DNA of 64,000 nt. It comes from Pseudoduganella albidiflava. GTDB lineage: Bacteria > Pseudomonadota > Gammaproteobacteria > Burkholderiales > Burkholderiaceae_D. Shown here piece by piece: positions 27,379 to 36,516 of the stretch; the stretch's first letter is position 1; the number at the start of each line of letters is the position of its first letter. The notes under the pieces were generated by a model that did not search any database, was not told where the DNA came from, and saw nothing but the letters and a program-made list of their open reading frames with translations. Position numbers and translations under genes: made by a program. The stretch lies in NCBI RefSeq assembly GCF_004322755.1, contig NZ_CP036401.1:7068001-7132000 (forward strand). Direction: 5' to 3'.

Positions 27379-28617
27379 TCAACCAAAGAATACATAGGCC
27401 ACGCAGATCGCCGTGATCACGCCGGCCAGGTCGGCGATCAGGCCGCACGAGATCGCGTAGCGGGTCTTGCGGATGCCCACCGAACCGAAGTACAGCGCCA
27501 CGATGTAGAAGGTGGTGTCCGCCGAGCCCTGGAAGATGCAGGCCAGGCGCCCCACGAAGGAATCCGGGCCGTAAGTCTGCATCGCGTCGATCATCATCGC
27601 CTTCGAGCCGCTGCCGGACAGGGGCTTCATCAGCGCGGTCGGCAGCGCCGGCACGAAATCGGTGTTCATGCCGAGCGCCGAGAAGAACCATTCGAAGCCG
27701 CTGACGATGAAGCCGAACACGCCCGCGTTGCGGAACACGCCGATCGCCACCAGCATGCCCACCAGGTAGGGAATCACGGTGATCGAGGTCTGGATACCGC
27801 CTTTCGCGCCTTCGATGAAGGCTTCGTAGACGTTGACCTTCTTGCGCATCGCGCCGACCAGGAACACGGTGATCACGCCCATCAGGATCAGGTTGCTGAC
27901 CACCTTCGACACCGTCTCGATTTCGGTCTTGCTGAGGAAGTTGGTGAAGTACCAGATCATCGCCAGGATCGCCACCGTGATGCCGCCGATCCACGACAGC
28001 AGCACGGAATCGAACAGGTTGATCTTCTGGCGGATCGATACCGCGATGATGCCGGCCACCGTGGCCACGTAGGTCGCGATCATGCAGGGAATGAAGATGT
28101 CCGACGGGTCGGCCGCGCCGAGGATCGCGCGCTGCGCCATGATCGCCAGCGGAATCAGCGTGAGGCCGGAAGTGTGCAGCACCAGGAACATGATCTGCGC
28201 ATTGCTGGCGGTATCCTTGTCCGGGTTCAGCGACTGCAGGCTTTCCATCGCCTTCAGGCCGAAGGGGGTGGCGGCGTTGTCCAGGCCCAGCAGGTTGGCC
28301 GAGAAATTCATCACCATGTGGCCGGTGGCCGGGTGGTCCTTCGGCACTTCGGGGAAGATGCGCGAGAAGAAGGGCGAAATCACCCTGGCGAACCAGGCGA
28401 TCGCGCCGGCTTTTTCGCCGATGTTCATGATGCCCAGCCACAGCGTCATCACGCCGGCCAGCGGCAGCGCGATATCCATCACGGCGCTGCGCGCCGAGTC
28501 GAACGTGCCGTCGATGATCTTCTTGAAGATCTCCGTGTCGCCGAGGAAGATCCACTGGGCCAGCGCGGCCGTGAAGCCGACAAGGAAGAAACCGGCCCAG
28601 ATATAGTTAAGAGACAT
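27379..28617 (-). CDS. Fused SpmA-SpmB nucleoside-recognition-domain membrane protein
   Basis: A 412-residue polytopic membrane protein. The N-terminal half (about 1-200) is SpmA-like, with HPATGHMVMNFSANLLGLDNAATPFGLKAM split by family landmarks MNFSANLLGLDNAATP and VLHTSGLTLIP. The C-terminal half (about 220-412) is SpmB-like, with GAKGGIQTSITVIPYLVGMLVAI as GIQTSITVIPYLVGM and the end block FQGSADTTFYIVALYFGSVGI. Both halves belong to the Gate/nucleoside-recognition family. In Bacillus spmA and spmB are separate genes downstream of dacB and affect spore core dehydration; here they are one gene beside a PBP4-type dacB in a non-sporulating lineage. The transported solute is unknown. Confidence 0.88.
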   Translation of the reverse strand: MSLNYIWAGFFLVGFTAALAQWIFLGDTEIFKKIIDGTFDSARSAVMDIALPLAGVMTLWLGIMNIGEKAGAIAWFARVISPFFSRIFPEVPKDHPATGHMVMNFSANLLGLDNAATPFGLKAMESLQSLNPDKDTASNAQIMFLVLHTSGLTLIPLAIMAQRAILGAADPSDIFIPCMIATYVATVAGIIAVSIRQKINLFDSVLLSWIGGITVAILAMIWYFTNFLSKTEIETVSKVVSNLILMGVITVFLVGAMRKKVNVYEAFIEGAKGGIQTSITVIPYLVGMLVAIGVFRNAGVFGFIVSGFEWFFSALGMNTDFVPALPTALMKPLSGSGSKAMMIDAMQTYGPDSFVGRLACIFQGSADTTFYIVALYFGSVGIRKTRYAISCGLIADLAGVITAICVAYVFFG

Positions 28618-28791
28618 AAGCGAAAGAGAATAAAACAGAACGAAACGGCAAACCAAACAGGGGACGAAGCTCGACCTGGCAGGCAAAGTATAGAGTGCGC
28701 GATGGCGCAGTGCCGGTCGCGCATGCGAAAAAGTTGTCGCGGCGGCCGCCCGGTGTGCCACTGGCAACGGCAGCTGGTTTATGCTGCGCCA

Positions 28792-30579
28792 ATGAATCGA
28801 GCCCGCCGATCCGCCGCCGCCAGCCTGCTTGCCGCCGCATTCGCTGCCGTATTTTGGACCCCGCTCACCGGTGCCGTGGCCGCGCAACCGAAAGTATTGC
28901 GCACGCTGTTGTCCACCGGTGAAACGGCTCTCGATCCGGCCGTCGCCTCCGACCTGGCCAGCCTGTCGCTGCTGGAAAACCTGTTCGATCCCATGCTGCG
29001 CTACGATTACCTGGCGCGTCCGGTGAAACTGCGCCCGAACACGCTGGCGGCCATGCCGACGGTCGATGCGGCCGGCACCACGTGGACCATGCAGCTCAAG
29101 CCCGGCATGCACTTCGCCCCCGACCCGGCATTCGGCGGCAAGGCGCGCGAGGTGACCGCGGCCGATTACGTGTATGCGATCAAGCGGCTGTACGACCCGG
29201 CCATCAAGTCGCCGTGGCTGTTCCTGTTCGAGGGCAAGCTGCTGGGCGATGGCGCGCTGCGCGAAAAGTTCGGCTACGCGACCGATATCCCCGGCCTGCA
29301 GGCGGTCGGCCGCTACACGCTGCAACTGCGCCTGCGCGCACCCGATCCCGGCCTGCCATTCTATCTTGCACTGCCGGCCACCGGCGCCGTGGCCCGCGAG
29401 GTGGCGGAAAAGTACGGCAGCCAGGTGGGCAACCATCCGGTCGGCAGCGGGCCGTTCCGCATCGGCGAATGGAAGCGCAGCGACAGGATCACGCTGTTGG
29501 CGAACCCGGATTACCACGGGCGCTGGCAAGGGAAGAAGCTGCCGCTGGTCGACCGGGTCGAGGTGAAGATCATGGAGGAATACCAGTCGCGCGTGCTCGG
29601 CTACCTGAACGGCGAATTCGACTACATCGAGCAGGTACCCGAGTCGATGCGCGACCTGGTGCTCGATCCGGGCTCGCAGGTGCCGGTGCTCAAGCCCGGG
29701 CTGGCGCGCCGCGGCATGGTGCTCGAACCGTTCCCCGTGCTGCAGACCTATTACATGTGGATGAACATGGAGCACCCGGTCATCGGCGGCTACACGCCGG
29801 AGAAGGTGGCGCTGCGCCGTGCCATCGCGCTGGCCTACGACGGCGCGCAAGATGTGGCCCTGCTGAAGAAGGGGCTGGCCATCCCGGCGCAGTCGCCGCT
29901 GCCGCCGAACGTGCTCGGTCACGATCCGGCGTATCGCAGCCCGGTGGTCCACGACCTGGCGCTGGCGCGGGCGCTGCTGGACCGCCATGGCTACAAACGG
30001 GATGTCGCGCAGGGCAGGGCGGGGTACCGCACGCTGCCCGATGGCCGCCCGCTGGTGCTGACGATGCACAGCGAACCGACCATGGTCGGCCGGCTCCGCG
30101 ACGAGATGTGGCGCAAGACCTTCGAGTCGATCCACCTGCGCGTGACCTTCGTGACGGACAAGAAGACCGAGATCATCAAGGCTTCGCGGCTGGGCAAGGT
30201 GATGATGTTCGAGACCAACTGGGTGGCCGATTTCCCGGACGGCGACAATTTCTACCAGCTGCTGTACGGCGGCAACGTGGGCCGCGCCAACTATGCGCGC
30301 TTCAACCTGCCGGCCTACAACGCGCGCTATGAACAGGCACGGACGATGGCCGACAGCCCGGCACGCACCAGGCTGTATGGCGAAATGGCCGACCTGCTGC
30401 ATGCCTACAACCCGTGGGTGCTGCTGACGCACCCGATCTCGGCCGATATCCGGCAACCGTGGCTAAAAAACTACAAGCGTCACCCGGTGGAATTCACCAA
30501 CTGGCGATATCTGGACCTCGCGCCGCGCGTGCGCCCGCTTCTCGGGGAGGAGGCCGCTAAAATGTCCCGGCGGGAATAG
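28792..30579 (+). CDS. Peptide-type ABC transporter substrate-binding protein (SBP family 5)
   Basis: A 595-residue periplasmic protein with a signal peptide (about 1-31, ending GAVAAQ). Family 5 landmarks are ETALDPAVASDLASLSLLENLFDPM, cut here as LDPAVASDLASLSLLENLF, VTAADYVYAIKRLYDP, NHPVGSGPFRI and YYMWMNMEHP. No permease or ATPase genes accompany it. It is divergent from spmAB and followed by a TonB-receptor gene. Family 5 proteins bind peptides, including murein tripeptide (MppA), so muropeptide capture is possible but unproven. Confidence 0.88.
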   Translation: MNRARRSAAASLLAAAFAAVFWTPLTGAVAAQPKVLRTLLSTGETALDPAVASDLASLSLLENLFDPMLRYDYLARPVKLRPNTLAAMPTVDAAGTTWTMQLKPGMHFAPDPAFGGKAREVTAADYVYAIKRLYDPAIKSPWLFLFEGKLLGDGALREKFGYATDIPGLQAVGRYTLQLRLRAPDPGLPFYLALPATGAVAREVAEKYGSQVGNHPVGSGPFRIGEWKRSDRITLLANPDYHGRWQGKKLPLVDRVEVKIMEEYQSRVLGYLNGEFDYIEQVPESMRDLVLDPGSQVPVLKPGLARRGMVLEPFPVLQTYYMWMNMEHPVIGGYTPEKVALRRAIALAYDGAQDVALLKKGLAIPAQSPLPPNVLGHDPAYRSPVVHDLALARALLDRHGYKRDVAQGRAGYRTLPDGRPLVLTMHSEPTMVGRLRDEMWRKTFESIHLRVTFVTDKKTEIIKASRLGKVMMFETNWVADFPDGDNFYQLLYGGNVGRANYARFNLPAYNARYEQARTMADSPARTRLYGEMADLLHAYNPWVLLTHPISADIRQPWLKNYKRHPVEFTNWRYLDLAPRVRPLLGEEAAKMSRRE

Positions 30580-30753
30580 CATTTCGCCAATGCATTCCCG
30601 TCAATCCACGGCCGGGCCGGCAATCCGCCCCACCCACGGGATAGCGCACCGCCACGACAGTGCCACCCGCGGCCATGACAGGCACGAGCACGCCGGACCG
30701 GCGCCACGAGCGCGAAGGCCGGCAGGCACCATTGAACACATCGGGAGAAGCTC

Positions 30754-33534
30754 TTGAAGGTTAAAAAACTGGCGCACATGATCGCGCTGATGGGTGTCGT
30801 GGCTCCGGCCATCGCGCAAGAAGTGTCGCAAGCAGGGGCCCAGGCAGGGGCGCAGCCGATGCAGCGCGTGGAAATCACCGGGTCGAGCATCAAGCGCGTG
30901 GCCAGGGAAGGCGCGCTGCCGGTGCAGACCATCACGCTCGACACGATCCAGAAGGCCGGCGTGACGAACGCCGAGCAGTTGTTGCGGCTGGTGTCGGCCA
31001 ACGGCACCGGTGCCGACAACATGACGTCGGGGAACAACGTGTTCGGCGCCGATGCCGACCGCACGTCCGGCGGCGCCTCGTTCGCCTCGCTGCGCGGCCT
31101 GGGCCCGAACGCCACGCTGGTGCTGCTGAACGGCCGCCGCATGGGCAACAACGGCGGCAGCGGCAAGGCGGTCGACCTGAACTCGATCCCGCTGGCGGCG
31201 ATCGCGCGGGTGGAAATCCTCAAGGACGGCGCCTCGGCGATCTACGGCACCGATGCGATCGGCGGCGTGGTCAACTTCATCCTGAAGACCGACTACGAAG
31301 GCCTTGAAGCGTCGACCACGCTGAACGCCACCGAGGCGGGCGGCGGCATGGAACGCCGCTACACGCTGCTGGGCGGCCTGGGCAACCTGGAGGCCGATGG
31401 CTGGAACGTGATGGCCAGCGTGACGCGCGACGTCACCGACCAGCTGTCATCGAGCCAGCGCGACTTCGCCAACGGCTACCAGCCATGGCGCGGCCTGTCG
31501 CCCGATACCACGGGCACGCCCTATGCCAACCTTCTCAGCGGCGCCGGCAGCGCGCTGGGCACCGGCTTCAAGATGCCCGGCGACAGCACCACGTATCTGC
31601 AGGCCAACCTGCTCAGCCTGCAGGGCAATTGCGATTCCGTGCCGGGCATGTCGCAATATGCGAGCGAGCTGTGGACCAATGTCACGCCGATCACGCGCAC
31701 GAAATATTCCTGCGCCTACGACTACGGCGGCGACTATGTGATGGCCTTCCCGGTCGAGCGCACCACCGGCGTCTCGCGCGGCACCTTCAGGCTCAACGCC
31801 GATCACCGCATGTTCGTCGAGCTGCTCGGCTCGCGCACCGAAACCACCGCGCAGCTGACGCCGCTGCAGATTTCCACCACGCTGGCGAATGGCAATGCCT
31901 ATCCCGTGGGCGGCCCGTACTACCAGGACCTGTCGCCCTACATCGCCAGCTACGACCGCAGCAAGCCGATCCTGTACAAGTGGCGCGCCACGCCGGTCGG
32001 CAACCGCACGCAGGACGTGGTGCTCGATAACTACCGCGCGCTGGTGGCGCTGGAAGGCACGCTGGGCGGCAAGTACGACTACAAGCTGGGCCTGTCGAAG
32101 TCCGGCAGCAAGTCCTCGGTGGACCTGGTCGACGGCTATGCGTGGACGGACAAGCTGTACGCCGCAATGGGCACCGGCATCATCAATCCCTGGACGGGTG
32201 CGGGCCAGTCGCAGACGCAGCAGGCGATGGACCTGATCGAATCGGCCAAGTTCCGCGGCCGCCTGAACCAGGGTCGCACCACGATGACGCAGTTCGATGG
32301 CGCGATCTCCGGCGAAGTGTTCAACCTGCCGGCCGGCGCCGTGTCGATGGCGGCCGGCTTCGACCTGCGCAAGGAAACCTATTCGTTCGTGCAGGTCGTG
32401 GATGCCACGAGGATCTGGCAGGCGCCGGGCAACGCGAACCTGGACCAGGCCACGCGCTATATCCGCGCCGTGTATGCCGAAGCGCTGGTGCCGGTGATCA
32501 AGGACCTCGAAGTGCAACTGGCGATCCGCAAGGACAACTACAGCCTGATCGGCGCCACCACCAACCCGAAAGTGGCGTTCCGCTACCAGCCGACCGAACG
32601 GCTGCTGTTCCGTGGGTCGGCCAGCAAGGGCTTCCTGGCGCCCAGCTTCACCCAGCTGTACGCGGGGCGGCTGTCGCAGGAACTGCCGAACGGCGTGATC
32701 GACCAGGAAGGCTGCGCGAAGAACCCGGGCAACCCGGACTTCTGCGCCATTCCCCGCCTCGGCTACAACACCGGCGGCAATCCGGGCCTGCGGCCGGAAA
32801 CGTCCAAGCAGGGCACGCTGGGCGTCGTCGCGGAGCCGTTCCGGAACTTCTCGCTGTCGCTGGACTGGTGGGCGATCAACATCAAGGACCGCATCCTGAA
32901 CCGCACCCCGCAGGTCGTGCTGCAGAACTGGCAATACCTGCAGCAGTACATCGTGCGCGACCCGGCCAGCGGCGTGATCGACCACGTGGAAGCGGGCTGG
33001 ATCAACGCGGCCGGCCTGAAGACCCGCGGCGTGGACCTCGGCCTGCGCTACGACGGCACGCTCGGCGGCTACAAGTACGCGGCGGTCCTGGACGGCACCT
33101 ACATGGACAGCTTCAAGTTCGCCGAGTTCGAGGGCCAGGAGTACAAGGAACAGGTCAGCCAGTTCAACACCCGCGACGTGTACCTGCGCTGGAAGCACAG
33201 CGCCAGCGTGACGGTCTCGAAAGGCAACTGGAGCGGGCTGCTGCTGCAGCGCTACGCTTCCGGCTACAACGACCAGGTGCCGAACGGCGGCAAGAGCGGT
33301 TTCCCGCCCGGCTTCGATCCGCGCGTGCACCACTACACGAAGTACGACGTCTCGGCCACGTACACCGGCTTCAAGAACACCACGCTGACGGTCGGTATCC
33401 AGAACCTGTTCGACGAGGAACCGCCGTTCACCGCGCACAACGTGGACGAAGTGGTGGGCGCCGGCTGGGATCCCCGCGTGGCCGATCCGCGCGGCCGGGC
33501 CCTGTCGTTCAACCTGAAGTACAAGTTCTTCTGA
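30754..33534 (+). CDS. TonB-dependent outer-membrane receptor
   Basis: A 926-residue receptor. A signal peptide (about 1-21) is followed by a plug domain from MQRVEITGSSIKR through LLRLVSANGTGADN, LRGLGPNATLVLLNGRRM and VEILKDGASAIYGTDAIGGVVN cut here as ILKDGASAIYGTDAIGG. The barrel ends in aromatic FNLKYKFF. The best start is TTG 30754, with GGGAGAAG just upstream. The plug style resembles receptors for organic compounds rather than classical siderophore receptors. The S66 peptidase gene starts 2 bp after it, which suggests co-transcription and a wall-peptide or glycan ligand. Confidence 0.92.
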   Translation: MKVKKLAHMIALMGVVAPAIAQEVSQAGAQAGAQPMQRVEITGSSIKRVAREGALPVQTITLDTIQKAGVTNAEQLLRLVSANGTGADNMTSGNNVFGADADRTSGGASFASLRGLGPNATLVLLNGRRMGNNGGSGKAVDLNSIPLAAIARVEILKDGASAIYGTDAIGGVVNFILKTDYEGLEASTTLNATEAGGGMERRYTLLGGLGNLEADGWNVMASVTRDVTDQLSSSQRDFANGYQPWRGLSPDTTGTPYANLLSGAGSALGTGFKMPGDSTTYLQANLLSLQGNCDSVPGMSQYASELWTNVTPITRTKYSCAYDYGGDYVMAFPVERTTGVSRGTFRLNADHRMFVELLGSRTETTAQLTPLQISTTLANGNAYPVGGPYYQDLSPYIASYDRSKPILYKWRATPVGNRTQDVVLDNYRALVALEGTLGGKYDYKLGLSKSGSKSSVDLVDGYAWTDKLYAAMGTGIINPWTGAGQSQTQQAMDLIESAKFRGRLNQGRTTMTQFDGAISGEVFNLPAGAVSMAAGFDLRKETYSFVQVVDATRIWQAPGNANLDQATRYIRAVYAEALVPVIKDLEVQLAIRKDNYSLIGATTNPKVAFRYQPTERLLFRGSASKGFLAPSFTQLYAGRLSQELPNGVIDQEGCAKNPGNPDFCAIPRLGYNTGGNPGLRPETSKQGTLGVVAEPFRNFSLSLDWWAINIKDRILNRTPQVVLQNWQYLQQYIVRDPASGVIDHVEAGWINAAGLKTRGVDLGLRYDGTLGGYKYAAVLDGTYMDSFKFAEFEGQEYKEQVSQFNTRDVYLRWKHSASVTVSKGNWSGLLLQRYASGYNDQVPNGGKSGFPPGFDPRVHHYTKYDVSATYTGFKNTTLTVGIQNLFDEEPPFTAHNVDEVVGAGWDPRVADPRGRALSFNLKYKFF

Positions 33535-33536
33535 CC

Positions 33537-34607
33537 GTGGACCGGCGCGGCTTCGGCCGCTCGTTGGCAACCTCGCTGGCCGCCGCGTTGGCCGCCGCCG
33601 CTTTTCCGATGGCGGCGGCCGCACCGTCCTCCCGGAAAAAATCCATGCAACTCATCAAACCGCCGCGGCTGCTGCCCGGCGACACCATCGGCCTCGTCAC
33701 GCCCGCCGGGCAAGTGTCGCGCGCGGCGATCGACAAGGCCATCGCCAACACCGACGCGCTCGGCTTCAGGGTGAAGCTGGGCCGCTACCTGGATGAAGTG
33801 AACGGCAACTACGCCGGCCCCTGGCAGCATCGCGTGGAAGACCTGCACGGCATGTTCGCCGACCCGGACGTGCACGCGATCTGGGCGATCCGGGGCGGCT
33901 CGGGCGCGATGCAGCTGTTGCCGCACCTGGACTACGGCCTGATGCGGCGCCACCCGAAGATCCTGGTCGGCTATTCGGACATCACGGCCCTGCACCTGGC
34001 CATTCACCGCCATGCCGGACTGGTGACGTTCCATGGTCCGGTCGGCATGTCCACCCTGTCCGGCTACTCAACGGAACACCTGCTGAACGTGCTGATGCGG
34101 CCCGAGGACGAGTACGTGATTCCGATGGCCGTGGAAAACAGCCGCAAGGCATTCAACGAGCCGGACAATGCGCATTACGCGCTGCGCACGGTGGTGCCCG
34201 GCATCGGCACCGGGCGGCTGATGGGCGGCAACCTGGCGCTGGTCAGCGCGCTGGCCGGCACGCCCTATGCGGCCGACATCCGCGATGCGCTGCTGTTCCT
34301 CGAAGAAGTCAACGAAGAACCTTACCGCGTCGACCGCATGCTGATGCAGTTGAACCTGAACCAGCCCTTCCGTTCCGCGGCCGGCATCATGCTGGGCATC
34401 TTCGAAGGCTGCGGCCCGGCCGACGATGGCCCGTCGCTGAGCCTGGACGAGACGACCGACCAGCATTTGCGGCCGCTGGCGATTCCCGCCGTGACGGGGT
34501 GGTCGTTCGGGCACATCCGGCACCAGTTCACCTTGCCGATGGGGATCCAGGCGCGCATGGATACGGAGCGGCAGACGCTGACCTTGCTGGAGGCGGCGGT
34601 GCGGTAG
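33537..34607 (+). CDS. S66 family LD-carboxypeptidase with Tat signal
   Basis: A 356-residue muropeptide LD-carboxypeptidase (LdcA-like) that removes the terminal D-Ala from tetrapeptides. The nucleophile Ser147 lies in VGYSDITAL; the Glu is in LFLEEVNEEPYRVDRML and the His in GWSFGHIRHQFTLPMG. GTG 33537, right after the receptor stop, gives an N-terminus with a twin-arginine motif (DRRGFGRS) and an Ala-rich hydrophobic stretch, so export by Tat is predicted. If translation began at ATG 33645 the enzyme would be cytosolic like E. coli LdcA. Confidence 0.88.
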   Translation: MDRRGFGRSLATSLAAALAAAAFPMAAAAPSSRKKSMQLIKPPRLLPGDTIGLVTPAGQVSRAAIDKAIANTDALGFRVKLGRYLDEVNGNYAGPWQHRVEDLHGMFADPDVHAIWAIRGGSGAMQLLPHLDYGLMRRHPKILVGYSDITALHLAIHRHAGLVTFHGPVGMSTLSGYSTEHLLNVLMRPEDEYVIPMAVENSRKAFNEPDNAHYALRTVVPGIGTGRLMGGNLALVSALAGTPYAADIRDALLFLEEVNEEPYRVDRMLMQLNLNQPFRSAAGIMLGIFEGCGPADDGPSLSLDETTDQHLRPLAIPAVTGWSFGHIRHQFTLPMGIQARMDTERQTLTLLEAAVR

Positions 34608-34677
34608 TGGGGCGGTAGCGGGGCGGCACGGCCCAGCAGGACGGCGCTTCCGCTGGCGCCTCGCTAGAATCGGCATC

Positions 34678-35592
34678 ATGCCTATCCTCAACCGCCAGGC
34701 CGTCGCCATCGTGCTCGGCCATCCGCTGCGATTCACCGTGCGCTGCCTGAAGGGTTTCCGCGCGAACCAGGGATTGCTGCTGGCCGGTGCCGTCGCCTAC
34801 TATTCGCTGCTGTCGATCGTGCCCCTGCTGATGCTGGTAGTGGTGGCGCTGTCGCACGTGATCGATCCGGCCGACCTGCTGGAAACCATCGGCCATTACC
34901 TGGAATGGCTGGTGCCGGGCCAGTCCAGCGCGATCGTGGCGGAGGTGGCGCACTTCCTCGAACACCGCGACCTGGTCGGCTGGCTGCTCGTGCTGACGAT
35001 GCTGTTCTTCAGCTCGCTGGCATTCACGGTGCTGGAAAACGCGATGAAGGTGATCTTCATCCACCGCGTGGGATTACGGCGGCGGCATTACCTCACCTCG
35101 GCCATTCTTCCCTACTGCTACATCCTGTGCCTGGGCATCGGGGCGCTGGTCGTCACGCTGGTGGCCGGCAGCCTGCAGGTGATCGGTGCCGAAAGCGTAC
35201 GGCTGTTTGGCGTCGAATGGTCGCTGGAGGGGCTGTCCGGCGCGCTGCTGTACCTGCTGGGGCTGGGCGGCGAAGTGCTGCTGCTGTCGTCGATCTATAT
35301 GGTGATGCCGGTGGGCCGGCTGAGCTGGCAGCATGCGCTGATCGGCGGCGTGACGGCCACCGTGTTGTGGGAAATCGCCCGCCACGTGCTGGTGTGGTAC
35401 TTCTCCACGCTGTCGCAGGTGAATGTGGTGTACGGCTCGATGACGACGGCGATCGTGGTGATGTTCAGCCTGGAGATCGGCGCTACCTTGCTGCTGTTCG
35501 GCGCGCAGGTGATTGCCGAGTACGAGAAGGTGGTGGATGGGGCGCCGGATGTGGTGACGCAGTTGACGGCGCCCACGCACGAGGCGAGCTGA
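34678..35592 (+). CDS. YihY/BrkB-type membrane protein
   Basis: A 304-residue inner-membrane protein with about six hydrophobic segments. Family landmarks are AGAVAYYSLLSIVPLLMLVV, ending as SIVPLLM, then the block LWEIARHVLVWYFSTLSQVNVVYGSM as WEIARHVLVWYF and VYGSMTTAIVVMF. UPF0761 proteins were once called RNase BN in error; their true role is unsettled. It stands alone, about 70 bp after the S66 gene. Confidence 0.9.
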   Translation: MPILNRQAVAIVLGHPLRFTVRCLKGFRANQGLLLAGAVAYYSLLSIVPLLMLVVVALSHVIDPADLLETIGHYLEWLVPGQSSAIVAEVAHFLEHRDLVGWLLVLTMLFFSSLAFTVLENAMKVIFIHRVGLRRRHYLTSAILPYCYILCLGIGALVVTLVAGSLQVIGAESVRLFGVEWSLEGLSGALLYLLGLGGEVLLLSSIYMVMPVGRLSWQHALIGGVTATVLWEIARHVLVWYFSTLSQVNVVYGSMTTAIVVMFSLEIGATLLLFGAQVIAEYEKVVDGAPDVVTQLTAPTHEAS

Positions 35593-35665
35593 GCCATAAC
35601 GGCAAGGCACGGCTCAGCGGAAAATATCCTGCGCAGATCTGGCGGTAACGCGCTGGCGAGGCAGC

Positions 35666-36346
35666 TTATTTCGCCGTCCGCTCCAGTAGTGCATTGTCCT
35701 TGGTGACCGCCCGCTTGTAAGCATCGCGCGCCGTCAGTTTTCCAGCGTAGGCCAGGAATGCATCCCGTGGCGGCATGGTTTCCAGTGCCAGGCCCCAGCC
35801 AATGTGCGAGCCGACATACACATCGGCAGCAGTGAAGCGGTTGCCGGCGATATACGGGTGAGCCTGTACGGCCCGCTCGAGTTGGTCGACGGTGCGCTCA
35901 TAGCTGCCATGACCGAAGAAAAACTCCTGTTCGGGCAGGGGGACGAAACCGGCACGATGATTGGTAACGGCCTGCTCGACAGGCCCGGCGGCAAAAAACA
36001 GCCAGCGATAGTAATCTGCAAGTTCCTCTGCCTTGGGTGCCAGGCCTTCCTCGGGGAATGCCTGGGCAAGATAGGCGCAGATCGCCGCCGTCTCCGTAAT
36101 GATTCGCCCGTTGTGCTCGATCGCAGGAATCTTCCCGATTGGATTGATCTCGTCAAAAAAGCGCGTGCGAATGCTGTCCGTGCCGTCACGTTCGGGGCGG
36201 GCCAACGCGGCGCCTCCCCACTGGTCGCCCGCGCTCGATGCCTCGTAGTCCAGCACGATCGTCTCGTACGGACAGCCAATTTCTTCGAGCATCCAGCGGA
36301 CCATGCGGCCTCGCGAGTTGGGATTGGTATAAAACTTCAGGCTCAT
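35666..36346 (-). CDS. Glutathione S-transferase family protein
   Basis: A 226-residue GST. The N-terminal thioredoxin-like domain shows the NSRGRMVRWMLEEIG active-site helix and, further on, GKIPAIEHNGRIITETAAICAYLA, with the cis-Pro and the conserved E-T-A-A-I glutathione contact. The C-terminal helical domain includes TAADVYVGSHIGWG. An insertion near residues 37-57 is a little longer than usual. It is divergent from an AraC-type regulator gene, which is a common arrangement for a regulator and its target. Confidence 0.88.
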   Translation of the reverse strand: MSLKFYTNPNSRGRMVRWMLEEIGCPYETIVLDYEASSAGDQWGGAALARPERDGTDSIRTRFFDEINPIGKIPAIEHNGRIITETAAICAYLAQAFPEEGLAPKAEELADYYRWLFFAAGPVEQAVTNHRAGFVPLPEQEFFFGHGSYERTVDQLERAVQAHPYIAGNRFTAADVYVGSHIGWGLALETMPPRDAFLAYAGKLTARDAYKRAVTKDNALLERTAK

Positions 36347-36516
36347 GATTGTCTTTGATGGTGGTGAAGGGAACGGTCAAAGGATGGTATCGCTGGGGCG
36401 TTCCTGGGGTGTACGCAAACCGTGCCAAAGATCCTGCAAAGTGCGCCAATCGCCTGGACCGATATACTTCCGCTGCGCCAATGTACGTGGCCGGAAATTT
36501 CGATAAAGCAGAAAAA

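Noticed and set aside
27379..28617. Evidence for sporulation
   Set aside because: SpmA/B-like proteins occur in many non-spore-formers, and no other sporulation gene is present.
28618..30456. Upstream extension of the spmAB frame to 1025 codons
   Set aside because: The extra sequence is Arg/His-rich shadow of the substrate-binding protein on the other strand; SpmA similarity begins at ATG 28617.
31447..33624. 725-codon minus-strand frame opposite the TonB receptor
   Set aside because: Shadow frame; no recognisable domain, and the plus-strand receptor has full plug and barrel signatures.
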